Source: Pseudomonadota bacterium (GTDB taxonomy: Bacteria; Pseudomonadota; Alphaproteobacteria; Rhizobiales; Hyphomicrobiaceae). Taken from it: DNA of 64,000 nt. The stretch is from contig JAFECH010000347.1 in assembly GCA_018242255.1 (NCBI GenBank), positions 1 through 64,000 of the forward strand, given 5' to 3'. How positions within the stretch are numbered: the first letter of the stretch is position 1; each line of letters begins with the position of its first letter. The notes beneath the pieces were generated by a model. That model saw only the letters and a list, made by a program, of their open reading frames with translations, did no database searches and was not told the DNA's origin. A program made the translations under genes and the position numbers. Of the stretch, positions 54,102 through 63,133 are shown one piece after another.

Positions 54102-56129
54102 ATGGCAACGCAGGCGATCGTCAAGACGACGTGTCCCCGGGATTGTTACGATGCGTGCGGCATCATCGTGAAAATGGCGAGCGACGGAGCCATCTCTGTT
54201 GTCGGCGACCCCGATCACGACATGAGCCGCGGCAAGCTATGTGGCAAGTGCTCGATTGCCTATAACGGCGTGTGGCGCAGCAAGACAGAGCGTCTGACGA
54301 CGCCGTTGATACGTATCGGACCCAAAGGATCCGGCCAGTTCGCCGAGGTGTCCTGGGATGACGCCATATCGGAGATTGCGCGACGGCTGCAGAGCATCAT
54401 CGCGACCGACGGCGGCCAAGCCATCCTGCAAACCCATTACACGGGAACGTGCTCATTGATTGCCGGGCTGTTTCCGCTGCGTTTCTTCAATCGGATTGGG
54501 GCAACCGAAGTCGATCCCGATACGGTTTGCAATAAGGCTGGCCACGTTGCGCTTCAGCTCGCTTTCGGAGAATCGACCCGCGGCTTCGACCCGCGCACAA
54601 TCAAATCGAGCAAATGCGTCTTGATATGGGGCGCGAACCCGTCAGCCTCCGCGCCTCATGTTCACGAGCACTGGGTAACACAAAGCGGTATTCCCACGAT
54701 CGTCGTCGATCCGATCCGCCATGCGACAGCGGAAGCCGCCGACATTCATCTGCAGCTCTTTCCCGGAACCGATGCAGCGCTCGCTTTCGCGATGCTCGCC
54801 GTCATCAAATCGGCCGGAAAACTCGATCGCGGTTTTCTTGCGAGCCATTGTATCGGTTGGGATGACATCGAACCGCAGCTCGACGCCTGCACATTGAGCT
54901 GGGCGGAAGCGACGACCGGCGTACCTGCTGCCCTCATCGAGAAGGCAGCGCTGCTCTATGCCGACGGTCCATCGCTATTATGGATGGGGCAAGGCTTCCA
55001 GCGCCAGACGTTCGGGGGCAACGCCATGCGTTCGGTCGGGCTGCTACCACCAGCAACAGGCAACGTCGGCAAGCTCGGCGCTGGCTTTCTCTATCTCAAT
55101 GGCTGGGACGCCCGAGGCGTTGATGGCGGCTATCTTTCAGCCTCTCATCTCAACGCCGATCCTCAGTCCGTCAGCCATATGGATCTCGCTGAGCGGCTTG
55201 AAAGCGGCGAGACGAAAGCGCTTTTCACCTGGAACAACAACATCGCGGCCTCGAGCCCCGAGCAAGCGCGCTTGCGCCAAGCCTTGCGCCGCGAAGATCT
55301 TCTCCAGGTCACGGTCGATCTGTTTCAGACCGACACGGCCGACTATGCCGATTTCGTTCTGCCTGCGGCGAGCTTTCTGGAATTCGACGACGTCGTCATG
55401 TCGTACTTCACGCATTCGGTCTCGGCCCAGGTCGCAGCGCTCGCCCCGCTCGGAGACGCGCTTCCCAATCAGGAGATCTTCCGGCGCCTCTCAGCCGCAA
55501 TGGGGCTGACCAATCCGGAGCTTTACGAAACCGACACCGCAATTATTGAAGCCATCCTCAGCCAAGCGCGCCCTGGACTGGATTTCAAAACGCTCGCAGC
55601 AGCAGGCACGATGCATGTGCCCGAAGAACCGAGCATACAATTCGCGGCCCATGACTATCATACGCCTTCTGGAAAAATCGAAATGACCGGCGCGCCATTT
55701 GTCGAAGCCGGATTGCCATCGGCCCCCACACCTATTTCGGAGCGCCGGCCGGCCGTCGGCGAATACCGCATGTTATCGCCGGCATCAGAATGGCTCATGA
55801 ACAGCAGCTATGCCAACGACGGCAAGATCGCCCGCCGGCTGCAGACGTGCGAAGCCTGGCTCAGCCCCACCGACGCCGAAGCCATAGGCGTCGAATCCGG
55901 AAACCGTTTGCACGTGAGCAGCAAGACCGGTTCCATCGAGTTGAGCGTGGGTATCTCATCTGCCGTTCCGACGGGCGTGCTGCTTGCGCCGAAAGGGCAA
56001 TGGCCGAAGGCATCGGCCTCGGGGGCCAACATCAATGTCCTCAACCCCGGAGAAAAAGCCGACCTCGCCCAGAGCTGCGCCGTGCACAGCATCAACGTCA
56101 CACTGGCGAAGGCCGAAATCGCAACTTGA
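54102..56129 (+). CDS. Molybdopterin (bis-MGD) oxidoreductase, second copy type
   Basis: The 675-residue product is another DMSO-reductase-superfamily catalytic subunit. The 4Fe-4S motif is TTCPRDCYDACGIIVKM, with the fourth Cys in GKLCGKCSIAYNG. WDDAISEIARRL, a candidate Mo-ligand segment DTVCNKAGHVALQ, TPSGKIEM and a C-terminal dinucleotide-binding domain (WLMNSSYAND) follow. It has no Tat signal and no adjacent partner subunit. It differs from the protein at 19780 in the ligand segment and in length, so it probably has another substrate. The ATG at 54102 follows aggaagg. Its end converges with crcB. Confidence 0.86.
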   Translation: MATQAIVKTTCPRDCYDACGIIVKMASDGAISVVGDPDHDMSRGKLCGKCSIAYNGVWRSKTERLTTPLIRIGPKGSGQFAEVSWDDAISEIARRLQSIIATDGGQAILQTHYTGTCSLIAGLFPLRFFNRIGATEVDPDTVCNKAGHVALQLAFGESTRGFDPRTIKSSKCVLIWGANPSASAPHVHEHWVTQSGIPTIVVDPIRHATAEAADIHLQLFPGTDAALAFAMLAVIKSAGKLDRGFLASHCIGWDDIEPQLDACTLSWAEATTGVPAALIEKAALLYADGPSLLWMGQGFQRQTFGGNAMRSVGLLPPATGNVGKLGAGFLYLNGWDARGVDGGYLSASHLNADPQSVSHMDLAERLESGETKALFTWNNNIAASSPEQARLRQALRREDLLQVTVDLFQTDTADYADFVLPAASFLEFDDVVMSYFTHSVSAQVAALAPLGDALPNQEIFRRLSAAMGLTNPELYETDTAIIEAILSQARPGLDFKTLAAAGTMHVPEEPSIQFAAHDYHTPSGKIEMTGAPFVEAGLPSAPTPISERRPAVGEYRMLSPASEWLMNSSYANDGKIARRLQTCEAWLSPTDAEAIGVESGNRLHVSSKTGSIELSVGISSAVPTGVLLAPKGQWPKASASGANINVLNPGEKADLAQSCAVHSINVTLAKAEIAT

Positions 56130-56143
56130 GGCCGAGTGGAAAG

Positions 56144-56163
56144 GAAGACGCTCAGGCGTCTTC
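56144..56163. terminator. Bidirectional hairpin at converging gene ends
   Basis: An 8-bp perfect stem (gaagacgc / gcgtcttc, 4-base loop) overlaps the crcB stop codon region. It is followed by short pyrimidine tracts on both strands, fitting a weak terminator for both the molybdoenzyme gene and crcB. Confidence 0.45.
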
Positions 56164-56583
56164 TTCCAGCGTCGTTTGCGCAATTTCCGTCGCGCCCCCA
56201 TTGAAGTAGGCGGCAATGAAATGACCGGCCGCGACCGCGAGAATGCAGAATACGACCGATAGTCCGATATTGAGCGCCGCACGGCCTACTGCGCCAGAGC
56301 GCAGAAGATCGAGCGTCTGAAGGCTGAAGGAGGAAAAGGTTGTAAAGCCTCCGCAGAACCCGACCATCACCAGTAAGCGGACATCTTCGGCAACCGGATA
56401 CCGCCCATGCCCCAGGGTCAGCGTACCGAAAAAGCCTATGAGGAACGATCCCGCGATATTGATGAGGATTGTGCCCCACGGCAGGGTGCCGCTGATCGGA
56501 AGGGCGAGATACGACCCGGCATAACGACACAAGCTCCCGATCGCTCCGCCGAACATGACGACGAGACACGTCGTGAAATTCAT
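56152..56583 (-). CDS. crcB: Fluoride ion exporter CrcB (Fluc)
   Basis: CrcB/Fluc forms a dual-topology dimeric fluoride channel in the inner membrane that lowers cytoplasmic fluoride. The 143-residue product has four helices with the signatures [31 protein letters not shown] and [15 protein letters not shown] (the Phe box and Ser/Thr track). I start at the ATG at 56583, preceded by gaggag. The open frame that extends 25 residues upstream runs through the fluoride riboswitch (56638-56688) and cannot be coding. A single full-length copy implies a homodimer. Confidence 0.95.
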   Translation of the reverse strand: MNFTTCLVVMFGGAIGSLCRYAGSYLALPISGTLPWGTILINIAGSFLIGFFGTLTLGHGRYPVAEDVRLLVMVGFCGGFTTFSSFSLQTLDLLRSGAVGRAALNIGLSVVFCILAVAAGHFIAAYFNGGATEIAQTTLEEDA

Positions 56584-56637
56584 ATGAGGCTCCTCTTCAG
56601 CATTCAGCCGACGGCGCACCCCGTCGGCAACGGCTAT

Positions 56638-56688
56638 CGTAGGAGTCATCAGCCACAATGGCGGTTATCGGGGGAACCCCATCCCCAT
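56638..56688 (-). promoter_or_regulatory. Fluoride (crcB) riboswitch
   Basis: Read on the minus strand, the leader of crcB contains GGGGATGGGGTTCCCCC, then ATAACCGCC, then GGCTGATGACTCCTAC. These are the conserved blocks of the fluoride riboswitch in the right order and spacing (pseudoknotted aptamer). Between the aptamer and the ribosome site lies an 8-bp hairpin (gccgacgg at 56607-56614 / ccgtcggc at 56621-56628) without a T-run. The expression platform may therefore act on translation or transcript stability rather than simple termination. Confidence 0.92.
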
Positions 56689-56924
56689 CGCTTCTCAAGT
56701 ACACGATTTTTGCGATCCCCCAAACTGGGCTTATGTGCGTCACGGCAGCTTCCGCGCTCACCCCCCGCCCCCTCAATCGCTTGCAAATAATTAAGGTTCT
56801 GGCCACGCTCCGGAAATGTGCCACGCGCCAACTTCCGCACAAAGAGCAGCTTCTGGGCCTCGCGCACGATTAAAAACCGCTCCGGGCCAGCTGAAACGCA
56901 AGGCAACCTTGATGCGGAATTGTA

Positions 56925-58730
56925 ATGCAGAGTGATACGCGCTCGCGCCTGAGCGCGATCTGGCAACTGACGACGCCCTACTTCTTCTCAAAGGAACCGG
57001 GTGTCGTGCGCATCGGCACGCGGCTGAAATTCACCGCGGCGGAACGCTGGATCGGCGGCACCCTGCTTTTTGTGGTCCTGGCCATCGAATTTGGACAGGT
57101 CGGCCTCTCCGTCCTGCTCAATAACTGGAACGCCCAATTCTACAACGCGCTTCAAACGAAGAACGTCGGCGCGTTTTGGCACCAGCTCGCGATATTCTCC
57201 GTCATCGCCACCGCCTTCATCATCTCGTCGGTTTATCAGCTCTACCTCAATCAATGGCTGCAGATACGATGGCGGCGCTGGATGACAGAGCGTTACGTTC
57301 ATCACTGGCTCGACAACAGCACGCACTATCGCATGCGTCTTCGCGGCGAGGCAGCCGATAACCCCGACCAACGTATCGCCGACGACATCGCCCTCTATAT
57401 CGGACGGACGCTCTCCCTCGGCATTGGCTTCCTGTCCTCGATTACGAGCCTCGTTTCGTTCAGCATCATCCTATGGGGAATTTCCGCCGAGGTCCCGCTG
57501 CAGATTGCCGGGTATCACATCGGCGCCCACGGTTACCTCGTTTGGCTTGCAGCGATATTCGCTCTCGTAGCTAGCGTCGGAGCACATCTCATCGGCCGCA
57601 CACTGGCGAGCCTCAACTTTAGTCGCCAACGGCGCGAAGCCGACTTTCGGTTCGGCTTAGTGCACTTTCGCGAAAACTCCGAACAGATCGCACTCCTGCG
57701 CGGAGAGGATGCTGAGCGCGCTATTCTGCGCGATCGCTTCTCCGAAATCGTCTCCAACTGGCACGACATCATGCGTCGCCAGAAATTTTTGACGTTCTTC
57801 ACGACCGGATACAATCAGATCGCCGTCGTGCTGCCGTTTCTCATCATGGCTCCGCATTATTTCGCAGGCGCAATCATGCTCGGCGTCATGACGCAAACGG
57901 CCGGCGCTTTCGGCCAAGTGCAATCGTCGATGTCCTTCTTCGTCAATTCCTACACCGACTTGGCAGAATGGATCGCTGTGATCGACCGGCTTTCGGGTTT
58001 CTCCGATCAGATGCAGATCGCCGCGGCAGCGAGCGAAACATCCGCCCTCTCGATGGGCGCCACAAACACCAACGGCGTACTGAGCCTTGCCGGCATTTCG
58101 CTCGTAACACCGAGTGGAAAAAAGCTGCTGAATTCTGTCAACCTCAATGTCGAACCCGGCGAGTCGGTGCTCCTCATGGCCCCGTCCGGCGCCGGCAAGA
58201 CGACGTTGCTGCGCACCATTCTGGGTTACTGGCCTCACGCGACGGGCGAAATCCTGACCAGATCCGGCGCCCGCCTCCTCGCCCTCCCGCAGAAGCCCTA
58301 TTTCCCGCTCGGCTCGCTGCATAGCGTGCTGACCTATCCGGCGACGGAAGCGCAGCCGTCGGATCAAGACATCTCCGACGTCTTAAAGATCACAGGTCTC
58401 GAACACCTGGAACCGTCTCTCAACGTTGTCGACCGCTGGAACAATATCCTTTCGGTCGGCGAGCAGCAGCGCGTCGCGCTTGCACGCGCCATTCTGCTCC
58501 GTCCAGATATCCTCTTCCTCGACGAGGCAACGTCCGCCCTCGATGAAGCAGCCGAAGCGCGCGTACTGACCGCGATACGAGAGCAGCTGCCCGATACGGC
58601 CATCGTTTCCATTGGCCACCGGTCCTCGCTCTTGCCTCTCCACGACCGTGTCGTTCACGTTGCCGCGGACAACCACGACGAAGACGAGATGATCGCAATT
58701 CCGCCTGAGAGCGTGGCCGCTGCGGAATAG
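56925..58730 (+). CDS. SbmA/BacA-like (YddA-type) ABC transporter, fused permease and ATPase
   Basis: The 601-residue product has an ABCD/SbmA-type membrane domain (about residues 40-350; LLNNWNAQFYNALQTKN, NPDQRIADDI, LNFSRQRREADFRFGLV split) and a C-terminal nucleotide-binding domain. Walker A is LMAPSGAGKTTLLRT, the signature is LSVGEQQRVALARA, and Walker B is ILFLDEATSALDEA. NPDQRI and the EAA-like motif are typical of this group, which includes SbmA/BacA importers of peptides (ATPase-free), YddA, and Rv1819c-type transporters. The substrate is unknown; candidates are peptides, cobalamin-like molecules or long-chain fatty acids. It stands alone. Confidence 0.9.
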   Translation: MQSDTRSRLSAIWQLTTPYFFSKEPGVVRIGTRLKFTAAERWIGGTLLFVVLAIEFGQVGLSVLLNNWNAQFYNALQTKNVGAFWHQLAIFSVIATAFIISSVYQLYLNQWLQIRWRRWMTERYVHHWLDNSTHYRMRLRGEAADNPDQRIADDIALYIGRTLSLGIGFLSSITSLVSFSIILWGISAEVPLQIAGYHIGAHGYLVWLAAIFALVASVGAHLIGRTLASLNFSRQRREADFRFGLVHFRENSEQIALLRGEDAERAILRDRFSEIVSNWHDIMRRQKFLTFFTTGYNQIAVVLPFLIMAPHYFAGAIMLGVMTQTAGAFGQVQSSMSFFVNSYTDLAEWIAVIDRLSGFSDQMQIAAAASETSALSMGATNTNGVLSLAGISLVTPSGKKLLNSVNLNVEPGESVLLMAPSGAGKTTLLRTILGYWPHATGEILTRSGARLLALPQKPYFPLGSLHSVLTYPATEAQPSDQDISDVLKITGLEHLEPSLNVVDRWNNILSVGEQQRVALARAILLRPDILFLDEATSALDEAAEARVLTAIREQLPDTAIVSIGHRSSLLPLHDRVVHVAADNHDEDEMIAIPPESVAAAE

Positions 58731-58919
58731 TCAAATCGTCGAACTGCAGAGTTCCGCCTCGGCCGTTTTCACTAAAGATGTCCAATCCGTAAGGACAAAA
58801 GGCGCACAAGTGCGTGAAACGCCGTTGCCCGCAAAGGGAAAACACCCACCTAGTTACAAGGTGGCCAAGCGACGCATTGGGCTTCCAGGAGCCACGACGC
58901 CCGAACGGGAGACTGACAA

Positions 58920-59015
58920 ATGAAACCGACAGGACAAAGCTTTTTCGGCATGTTTTCTGGCGTGTTGCTGTTTTCGCTTCTTTTCACGGAGATCGCGATC
59001 GCCGCGGTGCATTAA
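58920..59015 (+). CDS. Putative 31-residue membrane or exported peptide
   Basis: The short ORF encodes MKPTGQSFFGMFSGVLLF followed by SLLFTEIAIAAVH, a single hydrophobic helix. A gggag site lies 9 bases before the ATG, and a strong Rho-independent terminator follows 60 bases after the stop (59075-59112), which suggests a real short transcript. No family is recognised. Confidence 0.5.
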   Translation: MKPTGQSFFGMFSGVLLFSLLFTEIAIAAVH

Positions 59016-59074
59016 GCCGGCGAACCTTCGCCGTGCACTTCGCACCTGATCCTTTCCTTTTCTCTAGCCGCTGA

Positions 59075-59112
59075 CGGCGCAGGCTTTGATGGTCTGTGCC
59101 GTTTTATTTTTT
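59075..59112 (+). terminator. Rho-independent terminator
   Basis: A 10-bp stem (cggcgcaggc / gtctgtgccg, two G-T pairs, 7-base loop) is followed by ttttatttttt. It fits the end of a transcript carrying the small ORF at 58920, or of readthrough from the ABC transporter gene. Confidence 0.85.
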
Positions 59113-59724
59113 GCAGCCCTGATTGCACTCAGCGGTACGACCGCGACCGGCGACCGGCGACCGGCGACCGGCGTATCCATGCTTTCTATGTTCTGAGCAA
59201 TTGTGCGATTGTTCGTAAATCTTCCTTAGGTTTAAGACTTGGAAACCATCTCCTGCGCATCCTCTCGCAGAGGCTGATCCGGGCGGGTAACGGCTCATCC
59301 ATGCACCAACGAAGGAACCCGAGACCGACACACTTATGTGTGGCCGGTCCCGGTACGGTGCTGGTTGACTGCTCCCCGCTGCATAACCAGCGCCGGGCGG
59401 CGAGGCGGTGGTCGCCTCGCCCGCTGTGCAGCGACAAGATTCTAAGACCAACCGTCTTGAGATTTGGTTTGCCCCTTCGAGGCGATACCACCTGCCATGC
59501 ATCGGCGGCAGAAAAGATCGGCTGAGATCGGCTGGGTCGCACTCCCCGCATGAAAACACGCGACCCTCCCACACCGTCGGCTAACGATCGCCAGACGCAA
59601 TCCGATCCATATACCTTGAGATTATGGAACGGGCGCCTATCGCGCTTATCTCCAATACGTCAGTTCCGATAACGCTGCGTCCGCTCAGAAACGGACCTCG
59701 CTTCGGTAAATTGGAGAAATGAAA
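59113..59724. other. Non-coding stretch with stable hairpins
   Basis: No credible gene is visible over about 600 bases. The stretch holds a strong stem-loop ggcgaggcg / cgcctcgcc (about 59398-59420), an imperfect one around gaccgacacac / gtgtggccggtc (about 59324-59350), and a repeated agatcggctg near 59514-59533. The 156-residue minus-strand open frame (59104-59574) has no ribosome site or domain. A small structured RNA is possible. Confidence 0.4.
59144..59173. repeat. Short tandem repeat, 7-base unit
   Basis: The unit cgaccgg is repeated four times in direct succession with a partial fifth copy, just after the terminator at 59075-59112. It lies outside any gene I accept. Confidence 0.85.
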
Positions 59725-59847
59725 ATGAAAGTCGCAATCCTCGCAACAGCGCTTCTGCTCTGTGGTGTTTCGGGCGCGTTCGCATCTCCCCGTTGCAACG
59801 GCGACCTTGGCTCATCCGGCACGGCGCAGTGTTTCGTGATCCGGTAA
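59725..59847 (+). CDS. Putative 40-residue secreted peptide
   Basis: The short ORF encodes a clear signal peptide (MKVAILATALLLCGVSGAFA) followed by a roughly 20-residue mature part, SPRCNGDLGSSGTAQCFVIR, with two Cys residues that could form a disulfide. I use the second of two Met codons because ggag lies 8 bases before it. No family is recognised. Confidence 0.55.
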   Translation: MKVAILATALLLCGVSGAFASPRCNGDLGSSGTAQCFVIR

Positions 59848-60071
59848 ACTCGCACGACATCACCCCCACAAAAGAAAATGCATTTCGGAAAGGGCGTCTC
59901 CAAGCACACCCTTTTGCTTCCTTCTCTATGACAGTCGGGACGAAACGGGCGTGAGACTAAACGCACGTATAGCCCCTCCCTCCGAATGTATGGCCGACGG
60001 AGCCAAAGGTTAAATAGCCGGCTCAATGCGCCGCTCGTTATATCTTTGCTAGCCGAGATGGAGATGTGGCC

Positions 60072-61307
60072 ATGCTGACTGCAACCACTGACGACGTTGC
60101 AACCCAGTCCGCACACGAGACCGCAAAGTCCGGAAGCGTTGTCCCGAAGGCAAGGGAAACGATTGCACCCGCGCCGAGCCCTTCGCCCGATGAAGCTCAT
60201 TCAAAGCAGGCGGCGGAAAATTCGCGTCAACGGCTCCCATTCCGCGCGCGGCACATTCTCATCGCTGCCGTTGCGGCAGCAATTATTGGCGGCGGCATCT
60301 ACGCTGGCTGGAAATATTGGACCGAATGGCGCTTCGAAGTCTCTACCGACGACGCCTACGTCCAAGCTGACGTCGTCGCCATCGCGCCGCAGGTATCCGG
60401 CGACATTTCAGCTCTGTACGTCGACGACAACCAGCACGTCAAAGCCGGACAGGTTCTCGCCGTCATCGATCAACGAGATTACAAAGCGGCCGTCGATCAA
60501 GCGAAAGCCGGAGTCAAGCAGGCAGAAGCCGTTATCGCCACCGACCAAGCCCAGATCGTCGAACAGCAAGCCGTCGTGAGCGAAGCCGAGGCGACGATCA
60601 AGGCCGACGAAGCAACCGAGAAATACGCCGAGCAGAACGATAAGCGGTTCGGCACACTCGCGAACGAAGGCTACGGCTCCGTCCAAGCCGAGCAGCAAGC
60701 GGCCTCTCAAATCGGCACGGCGCAGGCCACGCTCGCGAAAGACAAAGCCGCGCTGACGGCAGCCCAGAAACAAATTGTGACGTTGACTGCCGAGTTGAGG
60801 CAAGCGCGCGCAATGCTCTCGCAGAACAATGCGACGCTTGAACAGGCCGAGATCAATCTCGGCTACACGACGATTACGTCACCTGTGGATGGCATCATCG
60901 GCGATCGAACGGTCCGCGTCGGTCAGTATGCTCAACCCGGCACCGAATTGCTTGCGGTCGTGCCACTCAAAAAAGCTTATGTGGTTGCCAACTTCAAGGA
61001 AACGGAACTCGCCGAAGTGCGCCCCGGACAGCCGGTTACGATTGCAGTAGACACGTTCGACGACGAAACGGTGCAGGGTTACGTCGGCAGTATAGCTCCC
61101 GCGAGCGGGCAGGAATTCGCACTGCTTCCGCCGGATAACGCCACCGGCAACTTCACGAAAATCGTCCAGCGCATCCCCGTGAAGATCTACATCGACCCAA
61201 ACGATCCCTTCGCTGGCAAGCTCCGGCCCGGCATGTCGGTCATCGCAACGATCGACACACACCGCAAGACGCCGGCGTCGGCACCTGTGGCGAAGCAAGC
61301 GCCATGA
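60072..61307 (+). CDS. HlyD/EmrA family efflux periplasmic adaptor
   Basis: The 411-residue product has a cytoplasmic N-terminus of about 60 residues, one membrane helix (ILIAAVAAAIIGGGIYAGW), the barrel-sandwich motif TDDAYVQADVVAIAPQVSG, an alpha-helical hairpin (about residues 125-265), NLGYTTITSPVDGIIGDRTV, and a beta-barrel C-terminus. This is the EmrA layout; it links the inner-membrane EmrB-like transporter to an outer-membrane channel encoded elsewhere. The ATG at 60072 has ggag 8 bases upstream. It overlaps the MFS gene by 4 bases. Confidence 0.92.
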   Translation: MLTATTDDVATQSAHETAKSGSVVPKARETIAPAPSPSPDEAHSKQAAENSRQRLPFRARHILIAAVAAAIIGGGIYAGWKYWTEWRFEVSTDDAYVQADVVAIAPQVSGDISALYVDDNQHVKAGQVLAVIDQRDYKAAVDQAKAGVKQAEAVIATDQAQIVEQQAVVSEAEATIKADEATEKYAEQNDKRFGTLANEGYGSVQAEQQAASQIGTAQATLAKDKAALTAAQKQIVTLTAELRQARAMLSQNNATLEQAEINLGYTTITSPVDGIIGDRTVRVGQYAQPGTELLAVVPLKKAYVVANFKETELAEVRPGQPVTIAVDTFDDETVQGYVGSIAPASGQEFALLPPDNATGNFTKIVQRIPVKIYIDPNDPFAGKLRPGMSVIATIDTHRKTPASAPVAKQAP

Positions 61308-62890
61308 GCGCCGCTCGCGATAGCTCCGACAGCGAGCGTGCTTCGTTGCGGACATGGATCGCGGTCTCTGGCTGCATGCTAGGCGCCCTAATCGCCGTCC
61401 TCGACATCCAGATCGTCAACTCGTCCTTACCTGAAATCGAAGGCGGCATAGGTACCGGCGTCGATAACGGCACCTGGATCTCGACGTCGTATCTGATCGG
61501 CGAAATCGTCATGATCCCGCTGACGGATTACCTTAGCCGCGTATTCGGCTTCCGCCGCTTCCTGCTCACGAATGTCCTGCTATTCCTCTTTTTCTCGGTC
61601 GCCTGCGCCTTCGCGGGCAACCTCGGCACGATGATCGTAATGCGCGGCTTCCAAGGCTTCACCGGCGGCGTCATGATCCCGATGGCCTTCACCGCCGTGC
61701 TGACAAAACTTCCCGAAAGCCAACGCCCAATAGGAATGGCCGCATTCGCGCTCACCGCCACGTTCGGCCCCGCGATCGGCCCGACCATCGGCGGCATCCT
61801 CACCGAGCAATACGGCTGGCCCTACATCTTCTTCGTGAATCTCGTTCCCGGCGCATTGATGCTCTCGCTGCTCTTTCCGACGCTCGATCGCCAGCCTATG
61901 CAGCTCCGTCTGCTGCGCGAGGGAGACTGGTTCGGCATCACGACGATGGCGATCGGTCTCGCCTGTCTGCAAACCGTCCTGGACGAAGGCAACAAGGACG
62001 ATTGGTTCGGCTCGCCGTTCATCGTGCATCTTGCGATCATCTCGGCAGTCATGCTGACGATTTTCATCGCCATTGAACTTACCGTCGAGAAGCCGGCCGT
62101 GCAGCTCCGCCTGCTAACCCGCCGGAGTTTCGGTCTTGGTACATTGGCAAATACACTGGTCGGCTTCGCACTGTTCGGATCGATCTACGTGCTTCCCGCG
62201 TATCTCGACGAGGTCCAGGGATATAACGCTCAACAGATCGGCCTTGTCCTCGCATCGGCCGGACTTCCGCAACTGCTGATCATTCCATTCGTCCCGTTTC
62301 TCCTCAAGCGTTTCGACGCGCGCTTGATTGTTTGCACCGGCCTAAGCATCTTCGCGATCAGCTGCTTCATGAACACGCATTTGAGCTTCAATGACGCTGG
62401 ACAGCAGTTCTTCTACACCAACGTCGTACGTGCCGCCGGTCAGGCAATCTTGCTCTCGCCGCTCTCGGTTCTGGCGACCAGCAGCGTGGGTCCGAAAGAT
62501 TCCGCAGCGGCGTCTGGCTTGTTCAACATGCTGCGCAGCTTGGGCGGCGCGATCGGCACGGCAGCGCTTGCGACCCTCATCACCAAGCGCGAACAATTTC
62601 ATTCCAACATCATTGGCCAGTCGGTCACCCCTTACAATCTGACGGACCAGTCCTTCCTCACCCGCATGCAGCACTACTTTGAAGCGCACAGCTTACCCGA
62701 CCCCGGTCGCGCCTATCATCAAGCCGAAATTCTGCTCGGCAACCTCGTTGCCCAGCAATCACTGATCATGGCCTTCTCAGATGCTTTTTATGTCATGGCT
62801 CTTGTTTTGGTCGTGGCGGCAATTGCCGTTGTCTTCATCAAGGCGCCAGGATCGCACCATCCTGCCCGCGCAATCACTGTCAGTAGATGA
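61304..62890 (+). CDS. EmrB/QacA-type (DHA2, 14-TM) drug efflux transporter
   Basis: The 528-residue product is a DHA2 MFS proton-drug antiporter. Motif DIQIVNSSLPEIEGGIG in helix 1, LTDYLSRVFGFRR (motif A), GVMIPMAFTAVL, and ALTATFGPAIGPTIGGIL (motif C) identify the EmrB subgroup with 14 helices. It overlaps the emrA-like gene by 4 bases, so the two form an EmrAB-type tripartite pump. Substrates are unknown. No adjacent MarR- or TetR-type regulator is visible. Confidence 0.93.
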   Translation: MSAARDSSDSERASLRTWIAVSGCMLGALIAVLDIQIVNSSLPEIEGGIGTGVDNGTWISTSYLIGEIVMIPLTDYLSRVFGFRRFLLTNVLLFLFFSVACAFAGNLGTMIVMRGFQGFTGGVMIPMAFTAVLTKLPESQRPIGMAAFALTATFGPAIGPTIGGILTEQYGWPYIFFVNLVPGALMLSLLFPTLDRQPMQLRLLREGDWFGITTMAIGLACLQTVLDEGNKDDWFGSPFIVHLAIISAVMLTIFIAIELTVEKPAVQLRLLTRRSFGLGTLANTLVGFALFGSIYVLPAYLDEVQGYNAQQIGLVLASAGLPQLLIIPFVPFLLKRFDARLIVCTGLSIFAISCFMNTHLSFNDAGQQFFYTNVVRAAGQAILLSPLSVLATSSVGPKDSAAASGLFNMLRSLGGAIGTAALATLITKREQFHSNIIGQSVTPYNLTDQSFLTRMQHYFEAHSLPDPGRAYHQAEILLGNLVAQQSLIMAFSDAFYVMALVLVVAAIAVVFIKAPGSHHPARAITVSR

Positions 62891-62991
62891 CCGTTTGAGT
62901 GCGGACACACTGCATTTTTCTGCTGCATTTCTCATCAGCCTTCGCTGTAAAACAGCACGCAAGCTTGGCGATGGCTTCAGCCCTGAATGCC

Positions 62992-63018
62992 CGCTGCGCA
63001 CGCTACGCACGCTACGCA
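62992..63018. repeat. Short tandem repeat, 9-base unit
   Basis: Three successive copies of cgctacgca (the first with one change, cgctgcgca) lie in the 243-base gap before gmd. Confidence 0.85.
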
Positions 63019-63133
63019 TCAGGTAAAAAAAGGGCGCCCACGAACAGATAAAAACCAAAAAGAATTTGGCGACTTTGTATTGCGCTCAATGCGACAACCC
63101 CACATAAATCAAGCCTGGACTTGGGGGAACGGC

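Noticed and set aside
59104..59574. A 156-codon minus-strand open frame in the gap after the ABC transporter
   Set aside because: It runs through the 7-base tandem repeat and stem-loops, has no ribosome site, no domain, and an odd Cys/Arg/Ser-rich composition.
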